DNA from: Chamaesiphon polymorphus CCALA 037
Lineage (GTDB): Bacteria; Cyanobacteriota; Cyanobacteriia; Cyanobacteriales; Chamaesiphonaceae
Direction: 5' to 3'
DNA length: 39,874 bases
Assembly: GCF_003003845.1 (NCBI RefSeq)
Contig: NZ_PVWO01000002.1
Coordinates: 1 to 39,874, forward strand
The position numbers and the translations under genes were made by a program. Positions within the stretch are counted from its first letter, which is position 1, and every line of letters starts with the position of its first letter. Below, piece by piece: positions 25,058 through 33,304 of this stretch. The notes below the pieces were generated by a model. That model searched no databases. It saw only the letters and a program-made list of their open reading frames with translations, and was not told where the DNA came from.

Positions 25058-25169
25058 AAGCTAATTCCTCTACTAGTGATAAAAACGACTGAATCCCCAC
25101 ACCCTATTAATTGGCGTGGGATGAATGGCGACAACTCGAAGTTATCTTAAACAAATCCCAGATCGTCGT

Positions 25170-25325
25170 TTAGTAACGGACGATCTGCTCGGTAGCAGTA
25201 TCTTCTCCGTCGTTGACCACGATCCATTCAAAATCTTGACTCGTTTGAGCTTTGAGCGAACCGATCGCTCGTGCCAGTAATTGAGGACGCGATCGCGTGA
25301 CAGTAATAATCGATATTTTTAGCAT
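25170..25325 (-). pseudogene. Truncated N-terminal copy of the family 2 glycosyltransferase
   Basis: A 51-codon frame begins MLKISIITVTRSRPQLLARA and continues with SLKAQTSQDFEWIVVNDG before a TAA. This is closely similar to residues 1-40 of the intact glycosyltransferase downstream. The rest of the gene is gone. Below the ORF-track cutoff. Confidence 0.75.
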
Positions 25326-25328
25326 GTT

Positions 25329-25517
25329 TTAGCTTTCGTTAGTTCGTTTGATAATCGTGAAACTTACAAGTTCGGAGGGCAATTCAGTTCCCACTTCGCT
25401 GTAAAGCTGAGCCTGTGCTTTAGCAATTACAATATCGTCTGAATCTGATTCATTAACTTGCACATGAAGATTGCCATTATGCGAAAAAATTTTATAGTTA
25501 AATAGCGCGATTTGCAT
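25329..25517 (-). CDS. Hypothetical protein, 62 aa
   Basis: Unknown small protein (MQIALFNYKIFSHNGNLHVQ ...), acidic in the middle. It ends 3 bp before the glycosyltransferase relic, which suggests it was once coupled to the full copy. No strong ribosome site. Confidence 0.4.
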   Translation of the reverse strand: MQIALFNYKIFSHNGNLHVQVNESDSDDIVIAKAQAQLYSEVGTELPSELVSFTIIKRTNES

Positions 25518-25641
25518 TTTAGGATAGGTTAATTTTAGTAATATATTAATTTTGCAACCATCGCTGAATCAATCTTCAAGCCAAGCCAATCATTTTTTTA
25601 GAGATCGGATATTTATTGTTAGCCAAGATTGTATTTTAAAA

Positions 25642-25672
25642 ATACGGCTTTAAATGCAAGGTAAAGCCGTAT
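25642..25672 (-). terminator. Rho-independent terminator of the 153-aa gene
   Basis: Perfect 11-bp arms ATACGGCTTTA (25642-25652) and TAAAGCCGTAT (25662-25672) with a 9-nt loop. Read on the minus strand the stem is followed by TTTTTAAAATAC, eight bases after the 153-aa gene's stop. Confidence 0.75.
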
Positions 25673-25679
25673 CTCTATT

Positions 25680-26141
25680 TTAAGCTACTGTTGCCAGACG
25701 TGAAGTTAGCATCTCTTCGCGATCGCGAGCCTCTAAGTTCATCTGATGCAGGTAAACTAGAAAGTCTAAACCGTAACTCATCGATTCATTTAGATAGTCT
25801 AAGTCAAATACGGCTGGGTCAGAGTAACGTTGCATTCCTCGAATCTTAATTTCATACCAATAACCCGTCACCCGCTGGGCTGCACGATAGGTAAGATCGG
25901 TGTCGATCTGCCAAATACGCCGGAGTTGAGAGATGTAATCATCTCTTTCTTGAGGCGAGTTATAGCCCAAGTAGACCAAAAATGGCGGTTGTTTGGCAGT
26001 TGCATTCCCCCAATTATAAACATCAATGAATCGATCGTCGTTATTTTTTTCGATCGATTCACAAATAACTAATCCAGGTAAAAGTCCGCGAAAAGGAAAT
26101 AGTTCAGTCGGCGGCTGTAATTTGCAAGCAGATACAGTCAT
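25680..26141 (-). CDS. Hypothetical protein, 153 aa
   Basis: Not recognised. A soluble, mixed alpha/beta-looking protein (LFPFRGLLPGLVICESIE ... PFLVYLGYNSPQERDDYI ... SYGLDFLVYLHQMNLEARD). It sits downstream of the OB-fold/SSB genes on the same strand, with a terminator between, and is followed by its own terminator, so it is likely a separate plasmid-backbone gene. Confidence 0.55.
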   Translation of the reverse strand: MTVSACKLQPPTELFPFRGLLPGLVICESIEKNNDDRFIDVYNWGNATAKQPPFLVYLGYNSPQERDDYISQLRRIWQIDTDLTYRAAQRVTGYWYEIKIRGMQRYSDPAVFDLDYLNESMSYGLDFLVYLHQMNLEARDREEMLTSRLATVA

Positions 26142-26317
26142 AATATATTTATCAAAAGAAATTACTTTGAGGTCTATTTCAGATCTTTTTTTTGTCTAAA
26201 AGTAGCTCCCATAAGGAAAAGCAAAAGACTAGCGATAAATATTGACAAAATGGTCGAAGACAGGCATTGCACCTGTCGAGCGGCTTGAGTACCGATCGAC
26301 CTCGAATTAGAAAACTA

Positions 26318-26345
26318 CCCAAATAAATCGAGCGATCTATTTGGG
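26318..26345 (-). terminator. Terminator downstream of the OB-fold gene
   Basis: Perfect 8-bp arms CCCAAATA (26318-26325) and TATTTGGG (26338-26345). On the minus strand the stem is followed by TAGTTTTCTAATT. It starts 15 bp after the stop of the 147-aa gene. Confidence 0.6.
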
Positions 26346-26359
26346 ATAAAAGCACTCGA

Positions 26360-26803
26360 CTAAAAGGGAATCAATTCAGCTTCTGCCGCTACTAGAGCTT
26401 TGCGTTTGTTAGATTTACGTGCCTTACTAGCAACGGGTTCGGCAGGTACTTCAACTAAGTTAGTAGCAGTTTTAGCCGGAGCATCTAAAATCTCAGCCGG
26501 AACTGCTATAGCTTCAGGTTCTGGTATAGACTCAACGCAAATAATTTCAGGCTCCGGTACAGATCCAACGTGAATGATTTCGTCGATCCAAACAATTACA
26601 CTAGAAATTTGCTTACGATCGATCCGAAGAGAACCAGTAACAACCAGCACAGCACCAGGGATATATAATAATTGATTAGCTTCGCTGAGCTTAACTGTGT
26701 AATCAATAGAAATATCATTATCGAAGGCTTTGCCAACGATCGTATCGTTATCGTTATTGACAGTAGCAGAAAGAATAGTAATAGCGGAAAAGAAAGTACG
26801 CAT
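26360..26803 (-). CDS. OB-fold protein with SSB-like C-terminal tip
   Basis: 147 aa. The first 75 residues form an OB-fold-like beta pattern (FFSAITILSATV ... GAVLVVTGSLRI ... SVIVWIDEIIHV) that parallels the neighbouring SSB. A Pro/Glu/Ala-rich linker follows (SVPEPEIICVESIPEPEAIA) and the protein ends in ELIPF, like the DDIPF tip by which SSB recruits repair and replication proteins. The start is supported by TTTGGAG 8 nt upstream. It is downstream of the SSB gene and probably arose by duplication, because the leaders also match. Confidence 0.6.
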   Translation of the reverse strand: MRTFFSAITILSATVNNDNDTIVGKAFDNDISIDYTVKLSEANQLLYIPGAVLVVTGSLRIDRKQISSVIVWIDEIIHVGSVPEPEIICVESIPEPEAIAVPAEILDAPAKTATNLVEVPAEPVASKARKSNKRKALVAAEAELIPF

Positions 26804-26809
26804 GGGAAA

Positions 26810-27335
26810 ACTCCAAAAATAATAGATAAAGTGAATGAGGAAAAAGACAAGAGAGTCCTGCCAAGCAAAACTCTCATAATGAAAAGTAAAAACTAGGCTT
26901 CGACTGATTTACGAGGAAGCTGCAATTCTCTGACAGTAACAACGCCTTTAGATACGCGATTTCCATCGGCATCAATCCAGTCTTCAAAGGTTAGTTTGCC
27001 AGTGACAGATTGGACAGAGCCTTTTTGAATGTAGCTACTAGCATTAATCATCCGATCGCCACGGAATTTGAGTTTATACCAGTCGGGTTCGCCATCTTTA
27101 GTGACTTTAACTGCCAAAGAATTTTCGGCGATTGAAAAGCTACCGTTACCATCACGACGATCGATATCTTTGAATTCGGTTGTTTTGCCAGCGTTACCAG
27201 AGATTACTACGTGCATGATAAAATACTCCAAAAAATAGTAGGTGAGGATGAGCGAGAAAATTCTCACAATGAAAAGCAAGAATTAAGGTTGAAAGAATGA
27301 AAAAAACTTTCATAAAGAAAAACAAAAAGTCTAGG
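26810..27335 (-). repeat. Three related hairpin-containing leader segments around ssb
   Basis: On the minus strand the motif CTTTTCATTRTGAGARTTTT occurs before the OB-fold gene (around 26855-26885) and before ssb (around 27250-27285). A diverged third copy (CTTTATGAAAGTTTTTTTC) is further upstream (around 27290-27330). Each forms a hairpin: GAGAGT/ACTCTC, GAGAA/TTCTC and TGAAAG/CTTTCA. The segment is followed by a near-identical ribosome-site context (CTATTATTTTTGGAG and CTACTATTTTTTGGAG) in both genes. Confidence 0.6.
26893..27216 (-). CDS. ssb: Single-stranded DNA-binding protein, short form
   Basis: The track ORF begins at 27279, but ATG at 27216 (MHVVISGNAGKTTEFK) with TTTGGAG upstream is preferred, giving 107 aa. 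OB-fold features: HVVISGNAG, SLAVKV, WYKLKFRGDR and SVQSVTGKLTFEDW. It lacks the acidic linker and the IPF tip of normal SSB; that tip is instead on the downstream OB-fold gene. It would coat single strands during plasmid transfer or replication. Confidence 0.7.
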   Translation of the reverse strand: MHVVISGNAGKTTEFKDIDRRDGNGSFSIAENSLAVKVTKDGEPDWYKLKFRGDRMINASSYIQKGSVQSVTGKLTFEDWIDADGNRVSKGVVTVRELQLPRKSVEA

Positions 27336-27575
27336 ATTTGTGCGATTATTAGAGCGATAGTCATTCGTAAGGATGTCTGAGTAGCATCTGTACAGCAACC
27401 TGAACGCAGCGAAGGCGATACAGCAAAATGGTGCGATCGGGAGGAGGATAGATCGATTGTCTATAGCTGCTCCCCTAACGAACGAGTAATCCTACAAAGA
27501 TTTTTAATAACTCATTTTACATTTCAATTTGGGAAAACTAAGATTGGATGTATTAATATTCTTCTTGAACGTAAG
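27217..27575. other. Divergent intergenic region between ssb and the second AcrVA2-like gene
   Basis: About 360 bp carrying two of the leader hairpins and probably the ssb promoter. From about 27340 to 27575 I see only a short fragment resembling the dispersed repeats (GAACGCAGCGAAGGC near 27402); no gene. Confidence 0.4.
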
Positions 27576-28535
27576 ATGGTAAATTCACATAGAAGGTTAA
27601 AAGAATTTCAAGAACACTCACGATCGATATTTCAGCAACTTCAGCAGTCTAATTACAAAATTCCGCCAGGATATAAGCAATGGGATAAATTAAGCTACTC
27701 AATCGCAGGTCAAGTAGCATTAATTGAAAAGTTCTATGTAGATTCTGTGTCCAATTACATTTCTCATCGTCTAGCTTTATGGATGATTAAAGATGCTCCT
27801 ATCTATTGTCTTAACAAAGATTTAATTGGTTCGTTGATGGAGACTACTCTCGATAATCTTGAAAAAATCTTGCCAGATTTGCCAGTTGCACTTCCTACAT
27901 TTTTGCTCTTATTACCTAAAGAAGGCTTGCAAACTCCCCAAGGAGACTATATAGAATATATGGTCGTTCATGCTAGTCAGAAGCATAGACCAGAAGACTC
28001 CGAAGGAGCTTCCCCAAAATATCCAGGGATAGAAATTAAAAATTTAAAACACGAATCAAGTTTATTGATAGACTGTAGTGCTATTGACAGTGGGAATTTT
28101 ATCTGGTTTAGTGGGGTAAATCTGGAAGCTGATGGTTCGATTAGTTTTGAAGAAGGAGAAAACCTGGGAGTGGCTCATATGAGTCAAGATGATTTGAATT
28201 TTACAAATAGCCTAAGAATATTATGTGTTCAAATTTTATTACTGTTAACTTATGAGCCAGATTTATTAACTGATAGTAGTGAAGCAGATCTGCCAACAAA
28301 AGGACGTGGGTTTTCAAAGCTAAGTAAGGATACAAAATCAGCTTACCGATATCCTCGATGGCTAGGTAAGAATTATAAAACAACCACTGAAAGTAGCAAT
28401 TTTCAAGGTGGTACGCATAAATCCCCCGAAACTCATTGGCGGAAAGGACATTTTAAGAAGGTTGCGATTGGGAAAGATAGGGCAGAGCGGAAAGTAGTTT
28501 GGATTCGTCCAGTTTTAGTTAATAGCGATCGTTAA
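27576..28535 (+). CDS. AcrVA2-like protein, copy 2
   Basis: 319 aa, a diverged paralogue of the gene at 13832. Shared landmarks: DAPIYCLNKDLIGSL, a disordered-free middle with TFLLLLPKEGLQTPQGDYIEY, YPRWLGKNYK, and a C-terminal HWRKGHFKKVAIGKDR ... VVWIRPVLVNS. The C-terminal HxRRGHxxxxxxG ... W..P.xVN pattern matches my recollection of AcrVA2. RPEDSEGASPKYPG corresponds to GACTCCGAAGGAGCTTCCCC, a short dispersed repeat in frame. It is divergent from ssb. Confidence 0.5.
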   Translation: MVNSHRRLKEFQEHSRSIFQQLQQSNYKIPPGYKQWDKLSYSIAGQVALIEKFYVDSVSNYISHRLALWMIKDAPIYCLNKDLIGSLMETTLDNLEKILPDLPVALPTFLLLLPKEGLQTPQGDYIEYMVVHASQKHRPEDSEGASPKYPGIEIKNLKHESSLLIDCSAIDSGNFIWFSGVNLEADGSISFEEGENLGVAHMSQDDLNFTNSLRILCVQILLLLTYEPDLLTDSSEADLPTKGRGFSKLSKDTKSAYRYPRWLGKNYKTTTESSNFQGGTHKSPETHWRKGHFKKVAIGKDRAERKVVWIRPVLVNSDR

Positions 28536-28599
28536 TTTTTCAGATAGACTTTGGGTTGTAAGCATCGATCGTCCAATCCGCCGCAGCCGAATATTTCTG

Positions 28600-29385
28600 T
28601 CACTTATAAATAATCTGGGGGTCGAGCGCGATGGCTCGATCGTAATCGATAGATGCCCCTAGTAGATCGTCGAGCAGATCCCGCTTGAGCAGACTCCGCA
28701 CCAGATAAGCAGCGGCTAAATTCGAGTCGATCTCGATTGCTCGGTCATAATCAGCCAAAGCTCCCACAGCATCGCCCAGTTCTTTATGCTTGAGCGTACC
28801 GCGATTGTAAAAAGCCTCAGATAAGGTGGAATCTATCTCGATCGCCCGATCGTAATCGGTGAGGGCACCAGCAATATCCATTAATTTCACATTCTTGAGC
28901 AAACCGCGACAGTTATAAGCCGCAGCGAAGGCAGGGTCGATCGAAATTGCCAGATCGTAATCAGCGAGCGCATACTCGACATCCCCCAACTCACCGTATT
29001 TAATCAACCCACGAGTGGTATAGACCGAGGCATCGCGAGGATCGAGGAGGATCGCCAAATTGAGGTCGGCTAAGGCTCCAGGAATATCGCCTAATTGCTG
29101 ATACCTAAGCAAGCCGCGATTGGCGTAAGCAACTGCATAATCGGGATCGCGATCGATGGCAGCATCAAAATCGGCGATCGCACCTTGAATATCTCCCAAT
29201 CGGGCAAACTTAAACGAACCGCGATAGTTATAAGCCTTAGCATAGTTAGGAGCCAGACTTACTGCGCGATCGTAAGCAGCTAAAGCACCTCTCTGGTTGC
29301 CGATTTGAGATTGTCGATTACCCAGCGCGATATAGTCATCAGGCTCGATAAGATAATTGTTTCGGTCTGAAGCTCGCTCTGACAT
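28600..29385 (-). CDS. TPR repeat protein with seven repeats
   Basis: 261 aa, almost entirely 34-37-residue tetratricopeptide units of the form GD..GALADYDRAIEIDP..A.AY..RG, starting near residue 16. The repeats often read LGDIxGALADY, typical of cyanobacterial TPR proteins. No signal peptide, membrane segment or other domain is visible, so it is probably a scaffold with unknown partners. Confidence 0.8.
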   Translation of the reverse strand: MSERASDRNNYLIEPDDYIALGNRQSQIGNQRGALAAYDRAVSLAPNYAKAYNYRGSFKFARLGDIQGAIADFDAAIDRDPDYAVAYANRGLLRYQQLGDIPGALADLNLAILLDPRDASVYTTRGLIKYGELGDVEYALADYDLAISIDPAFAAAYNCRGLLKNVKLMDIAGALTDYDRAIEIDSTLSEAFYNRGTLKHKELGDAVGALADYDRAIEIDSNLAAAYLVRSLLKRDLLDDLLGASIDYDRAIALDPQIIYK

Positions 29386-29626
29386 ATAGAGTAGATATAA
29401 AGACTATACAAAGGCTCGGTCGAGATCTCGATTCGGCAGAGCCGACGCTACGCGAACGAGCTGGAGATTTTACTTTAGCTATTCACTACAGGCTAATCTA
29501 ACTGAATTTGAGAGTGATTTTATCTTATAACAATTTAACGATCGTAGATCGTATCTAAATCGCTCGCTGGCAATTTCAATCGCTATCTCAACTTCAGAAA
29601 ATGATATAATTTATCTTAATAAAAAC

Positions 29627-29647
29627 GGCAAGTGTTTAAGACTTGCC
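29627..29647 (-). terminator. Small hairpin with T-run on the minus strand
   Basis: Arms GGCAAGT (29627-29633) and ACTTGCC (29641-29647); on the minus strand the stem is followed by GTTTTTATT. It could stop minus-strand transcription entering from the photolyase, or be a leader hairpin of the 98-aa gene. Confidence 0.4.
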
Positions 29648-29677
29648 AAATCCAAAATATCGTCTTTCAATTATACA

Positions 29678-29974
29678 GTGAAAATCAGAGCTTCACGATC
29701 TCCAGGTAAATCTGGTAGCTTGTGTCAGTTTACCCAGCTCAAAACGGCTAAAGATGGATCGATCTGTGAATATCCAGCGATCGATCGAGAGCGAAACCCA
29801 GAGACAATCGAGGATTGGTACTGGCATTATACCTACAAGGTGAAGAATCCCCAAGGTAAATTTGTGACTCACACCAAAACAGTTCCTCGGAGGAAAGTAC
29901 CGACCGTTCGGGATCTCATCGCGCAGAATACTTCTGTAGCGGGAATTCTGGAATATTTGCTCTCATCTAGCTAA
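29678..29974 (+). CDS. Hypothetical protein, 98 aa
   Basis: Starts with GTG (MKIRASRSPGKSGSLCQF). Compact and basic, with IEDWYWHYTYKVKNPQGKFVT and TVRDLIAQNTSVAGILEYL; the second half looks like a small helical DNA-binding-type domain, but I do not recognise the family. Its TAA lies at the left edge of a 28-bp perfect palindrome, which probably serves as its terminator. Confidence 0.55.
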   Translation: MKIRASRSPGKSGSLCQFTQLKTAKDGSICEYPAIDRERNPETIEDWYWHYTYKVKNPQGKFVTHTKTVPRRKVPTVRDLIAQNTSVAGILEYLLSSS

Positions 29975-30001
29975 TTTTCTAAAGTAATTACTTTAGAAAA
30001 T
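29974..30001. repeat. 28-bp perfect palindrome, copy 1
   Basis: ATTTTCTAAAGTAA followed by its exact complement TTACTTTAGAAAAT. Begins at the stop codon of the 98-aa gene. Confidence 0.8.
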
Positions 30002-30196
30002 ACAATCGCTTTCCAGCCAGAGCGATGCTGTGCCTCTGTTCAGGCCACGCCAACGCCAAGGCTAGACTGCTCCGTGGGCAGTCATTTTAATGTTCAGCTC
30101 GGTCGAGTTCCTCCCGAATGAGAGACAAGAAGCGCCGATTGGTACTTCTAAAGACTATAGCAGTAGAAGTTTTAGCCGCTCGGTACCCATCCAAAT

Positions 30197-30224
30197 ATTT
30201 TCCAAAGTAATTACTTTAGAAAAT
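30197..30224. repeat. Palindrome, copy 2
   Basis: ATTTTCCAAAGTAA / TTACTTTAGAAAAT, the same palindrome as copy 1 with one mismatch. It lies about 30 bp after the photolyase stop on the minus strand, and may act as its terminator. Confidence 0.75.
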
Positions 30225-30256
30225 TAGCTCGACCTTACCAGAGGTCGATGGGTTAC

Positions 30257-31798
30257 TCACTTACTCCTCTCAAGACTCTGGTACCGCTCGTATTCCTTAT
30301 TCTTGTGCTGCCAATATTTCTCGACAGTTTCTTTAGCTGCGATTGCGCTGTCATACTCAACACCACCCTCAGCAATTAATCTCGCTCTAACTCGCTCGCG
30401 AAGGTCGGCGACAATCTTGCCATTAACTTTGCGTGTCTGCGACCAATCGAGGATTGGCTGTGGATAATAGCTATCTGTGTATTTACCTTGAATAACTTCG
30501 TCAAGACTATACCCCTGTAGCTCTGGTATCCAGTAGCGAACGAAACTCAAATCGGGGTCTTTTTCGGCAATATTCTTGTTAGGGTTATAGATCCGAAACG
30601 TTTCGCTCAAAGGATTGGTGATACCAGCCTGCATCTGCCATTGCCAGTTATCGATCGCTAGATCCCCATCGACTAAATAGTTCATAAAGTGTTTGGCTCC
30701 ATGATGCCAAGACACACCACAATTAATCGTGAGGAAGGTGGCGCACATCGCCCGCATCCGAAAATTCATCCAGCCCATCGTGTGGAGCTGCCGCATACTC
30801 GCATCAATCAAGGGAAAGCCCGTCATGCCCTCCTGCCATGCTTGGTATAGTTCGAGCGGATCTGAGCTGAGTTCGTCGGGCTTGTACCAATCATCGAATT
30901 CAGGATAGCGATTTTGGTAGGCTACTTCTGGGTGAAAGTAGAGCCGCTGGGTAAAGCTGTCGTGCCAGCGCAGCCTGTCGCGAAAGGCTTTGAGCGAAAA
31001 TTCAGCTTTGTCGTTACCCGCCAGGGCAGCAACTCTGGCTTTGGTTGCTTGGTAGACAGTCCGCGTCGAGATCGTGCCAAAGGTCAGATGTGGGGAAAGG
31101 TGAGAGGTTGCCCCAATTTGCGCCAACCACGGGCGCGATAGCTTCCAGTGATAACCGTGGAATCTCCTGGCGAGGAATGTATCTAAGGTAGTGTGGGCAT
31201 GTGTTTCCCCGCCAGGAAAGTAGACTTTTTCGACATCCCAAAACTGTGAGTATTTTTGGGTAAGTTCTGGAAATGTCAGTTGGGGAAGAGCGATTTCTAG
31301 GGTGGGTAAATCGATCTTGTGTGGCGGTTGGTACTGGGGTTGACGTTGATATGTATAGTACTGGCCAAACCACTCCTGGCGGTTGTCTTGGGTTTGCAAA
31401 AAGTTGTTTAATCCCAGATGGCAATCGAGGTTTAACTCACGGTAGAAATCGACTATCGAGCGATCGCGACTAATCCCGTACTCAACTTGGACATCGCGGT
31501 TAAAGAACAGCTTGGGTCGCTCTTTGCGCTCGATAAGCTGTGTGGTGAGGTCTTGGATAATCGTGGTAGAGTTGCCCTCGAATAAGAATAGGCGACTACC
31601 TAACTGTTGCAATTGGCGATCTAAGTCTATTAACGACTCAAACAAGAATCTGACTCTGGCTGTACCGATATCTGCCCAGGTATAGAACCAGGGATCGATG
31701 ATGAACAATGGTAAAACTGGCGTGTTGTTGGCAGTCGCTAGGGTGACGATCTCGTTGTCAGTCAATCGCAAGTCGCGACGAAACCATAGCAGGTGCAT
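30257..31798 (-). CDS. Cryptochrome/photolyase family flavoprotein
   Basis: About 513 aa. N-terminal antenna domain MHLLWFRRDLRLTDNEI at residue 1, C-terminal FAD-binding domain with HLSPHLTFGTIS near 240, FRDRLRWHDSF near 280, TGFPLIDASMRQL near 340 and IDNWQWQMQAGITNP near 400. Light-driven DNA repair or blue-light sensing is expected. The AGITNPLSETFRIYNP version of the FAD/DNA-binding region differs from the AGTGND form of classical CPD photolyases, so the substrate is uncertain. The track's start is GTG at 31807; ATG at 31798 is preferred because the family begins M.LLWFRRDLR. Confidence 0.8.
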   Translation of the reverse strand: MHLLWFRRDLRLTDNEIVTLATANNTPVLPLFIIDPWFYTWADIGTARVRFLFESLIDLDRQLQQLGSRLFLFEGNSTTIIQDLTTQLIERKERPKLFFNRDVQVEYGISRDRSIVDFYRELNLDCHLGLNNFLQTQDNRQEWFGQYYTYQRQPQYQPPHKIDLPTLEIALPQLTFPELTQKYSQFWDVEKVYFPGGETHAHTTLDTFLARRFHGYHWKLSRPWLAQIGATSHLSPHLTFGTISTRTVYQATKARVAALAGNDKAEFSLKAFRDRLRWHDSFTQRLYFHPEVAYQNRYPEFDDWYKPDELSSDPLELYQAWQEGMTGFPLIDASMRQLHTMGWMNFRMRAMCATFLTINCGVSWHHGAKHFMNYLVDGDLAIDNWQWQMQAGITNPLSETFRIYNPNKNIAEKDPDLSFVRYWIPELQGYSLDEVIQGKYTDSYYPQPILDWSQTRKVNGKIVADLRERVRARLIAEGGVEYDSAIAAKETVEKYWQHKNKEYERYQSLERSK

Positions 31799-31889
31799 AG
31801 TTTTCACAAATTGGCTTAATACTTACTAGTTTAACGCTGACAGCATTTTATGAACATGTGTATTAAGCGATCGGGTTCGCGACCCACTC

Positions 31890-31923
31890 TTAATTTTCTC
31901 AAGTAATTACTTGAGAAAATTAA
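31890..31923. repeat. 34-bp perfect palindrome, copy 3
   Basis: TTAATTTTCTCAAGTAA followed by its exact complement. The core matches copies 1 and 2, with a compensating T-to-C/A-to-G pair change, which keeps the stem intact. It lies between the photolyase and the downstream end of the first recombinase gene. Confidence 0.8.
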
Positions 31924-32004
31924 AGAGGCGAGTGTAGCAGGATTGGCTGAGTCTACTGGTGTTTGTCAATCGACTGAATCGATCGATAGTTTGGACTTGG
32001 CTGT

Positions 32005-33021
32005 CTAATCGGGATTGAAGTTAATCCCCAACTTCAGAGCCGGATTATTCACCCACCGATCTCCAATATGAGTATAAATCGCCGTAGTCTTCGGATCGGC
32101 ATGACCCAATAAATCCTGGACTTGCCGCAAGGATGCCCCATTCTGAATCGCTAAAGTCCCCGCTGTATGCCGCAAGGAATGGGCGGATAAAGTCCTCCCT
32201 TGCCCATGTTTGAGGTTGAGAGAGGTGAGATAGCTATCGACAATAAATCTAATCCCCCGCCGCGACAAACGACGATCCTCTCGGTCTGGGTCGATCTGAT
32301 GGCGCGGATGATGCAGATTGATAAATAGGGGCGTAGCAGCCGCAGTACTAAATTTAGCACTTCTGCGGGCGAGTAAATAACGATCGAGTACATCAACCAA
32401 ATCGGGAATCAACGGCACAACTCGTTGTTGTCGCTTACTCATGACCGTAATCCCCACCCCCGTCGGATCGCGGCGAATATCCCCCACATTCGCCTTGTAG
32501 ACTTCCATCGACCTGACCCCTTCGAGGGTCATCAACCCCAATAAGAAACGGTCGCGGAGGATTTTGAGGGGAGTAGATTTAGCCAGTGGAGCCTGAAGTA
32601 AGATTTGGGCCTCACTAGCAGTCAAATAAGTAATCGAGTCAGCCGGATCGCCTCGTTGCTTGGGCGGTTTTACGCCCCAGACGGGGTTGTGGGAGAGTAG
32701 ACCATATTCCATCGCCGCATCGTACATCCGACTCACAGCGACTAATTTGAGGGCAATGGTGGCAGGTTTGTATTGCTGTTGGACTAAATGGTGGCGGTAG
32801 ATTTTAATCGCATCCCGCGTCACAGCCAAGGGTTGGAGTTGATTGACTTCGCACCAGAGCAAGTACTGTTTGGCTTCGCACCAATAGGTGCGAATGGTTT
32901 CGCCACTAGCACCCCCAGCAGCTACATCGAATTGGATAAAACTGGTAAATGCTGAAATTAAGGCATTGGCATCGAGGACGAAGGTTGGTGTGCTGGTGGT
33001 AGTACTAGTGGGTCGATCCAT
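32005..33021 (-). CDS. Tyrosine recombinase/integrase 1
   Basis: 338 aa. SAM-like N-terminal domain (TIRTYWCEAKQYLLWCEVNQ) and a catalytic domain with the arginine in LEGVRSMEVYKANVGDI near 172, HSLRHTAGTLAIQNG near 285 (HxxR), LLGHADPKTTAIYTHIG near 308 (His and nucleophilic Tyr). All catalytic residues appear intact. It probably integrates or resolves plasmid DNA. Confidence 0.85.
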   Translation of the reverse strand: MDRPTSTTTSTPTFVLDANALISAFTSFIQFDVAAGGASGETIRTYWCEAKQYLLWCEVNQLQPLAVTRDAIKIYRHHLVQQQYKPATIALKLVAVSRMYDAAMEYGLLSHNPVWGVKPPKQRGDPADSITYLTASEAQILLQAPLAKSTPLKILRDRFLLGLMTLEGVRSMEVYKANVGDIRRDPTGVGITVMSKRQQRVVPLIPDLVDVLDRYLLARRSAKFSTAAATPLFINLHHPRHQIDPDREDRRLSRRGIRFIVDSYLTSLNLKHGQGRTLSAHSLRHTAGTLAIQNGASLRQVQDLLGHADPKTTAIYTHIGDRWVNNPALKLGINFNPD

Positions 33022-33139
33022 TGAATTTAGCTAGATGCACTCCAGTAATTTAGGTCATCATAAATTCCATAAGTTTTAATAATTCAGATCTGGCAAGTTT
33101 ATTGCTGGGAAATTAGGGGGGATTTAGTCTGTTCTTTAA

Positions 33140-33169
33140 ATATACCGCTAACCTGTATTAGCGGTATAT
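33140..33169. terminator. Hairpin between the two recombinase genes
   Basis: Perfect 12-bp arms ATATACCGCTAA (33140-33151) and TTAGCGGTATAT (33158-33169) with a 6-nt loop, followed on the plus strand by AATTTTT. Located downstream of recombinase 2 and upstream of recombinase 1. Confidence 0.6.
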
Positions 33170-33304
33170 AATTTTTCTGTAGTTTATACCAGACATCGGT
33201 TAGAGCCGATTCTCAATTTTTGAGGATTTCGATCGAAAAGCCAGCAGATCCACCCCGATTTGAGGAGGTAGAAAAGTAGGATAATACTCAGGAGCGGGGT
33301 AAAT

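Noticed and set aside
25090-25122. Short inverted repeat ATCCCCAC ... GTGGGAT
   Set aside because: Imperfect and short with a long loop; not convincing as terminator or mobile element end.
26596-26877. 93-aa hydrophobic minus-strand ORF
   Set aside because: Overlaps the OB-fold gene in another frame and its leader; the T-rich hairpin leader creates the hydrophobic translation.
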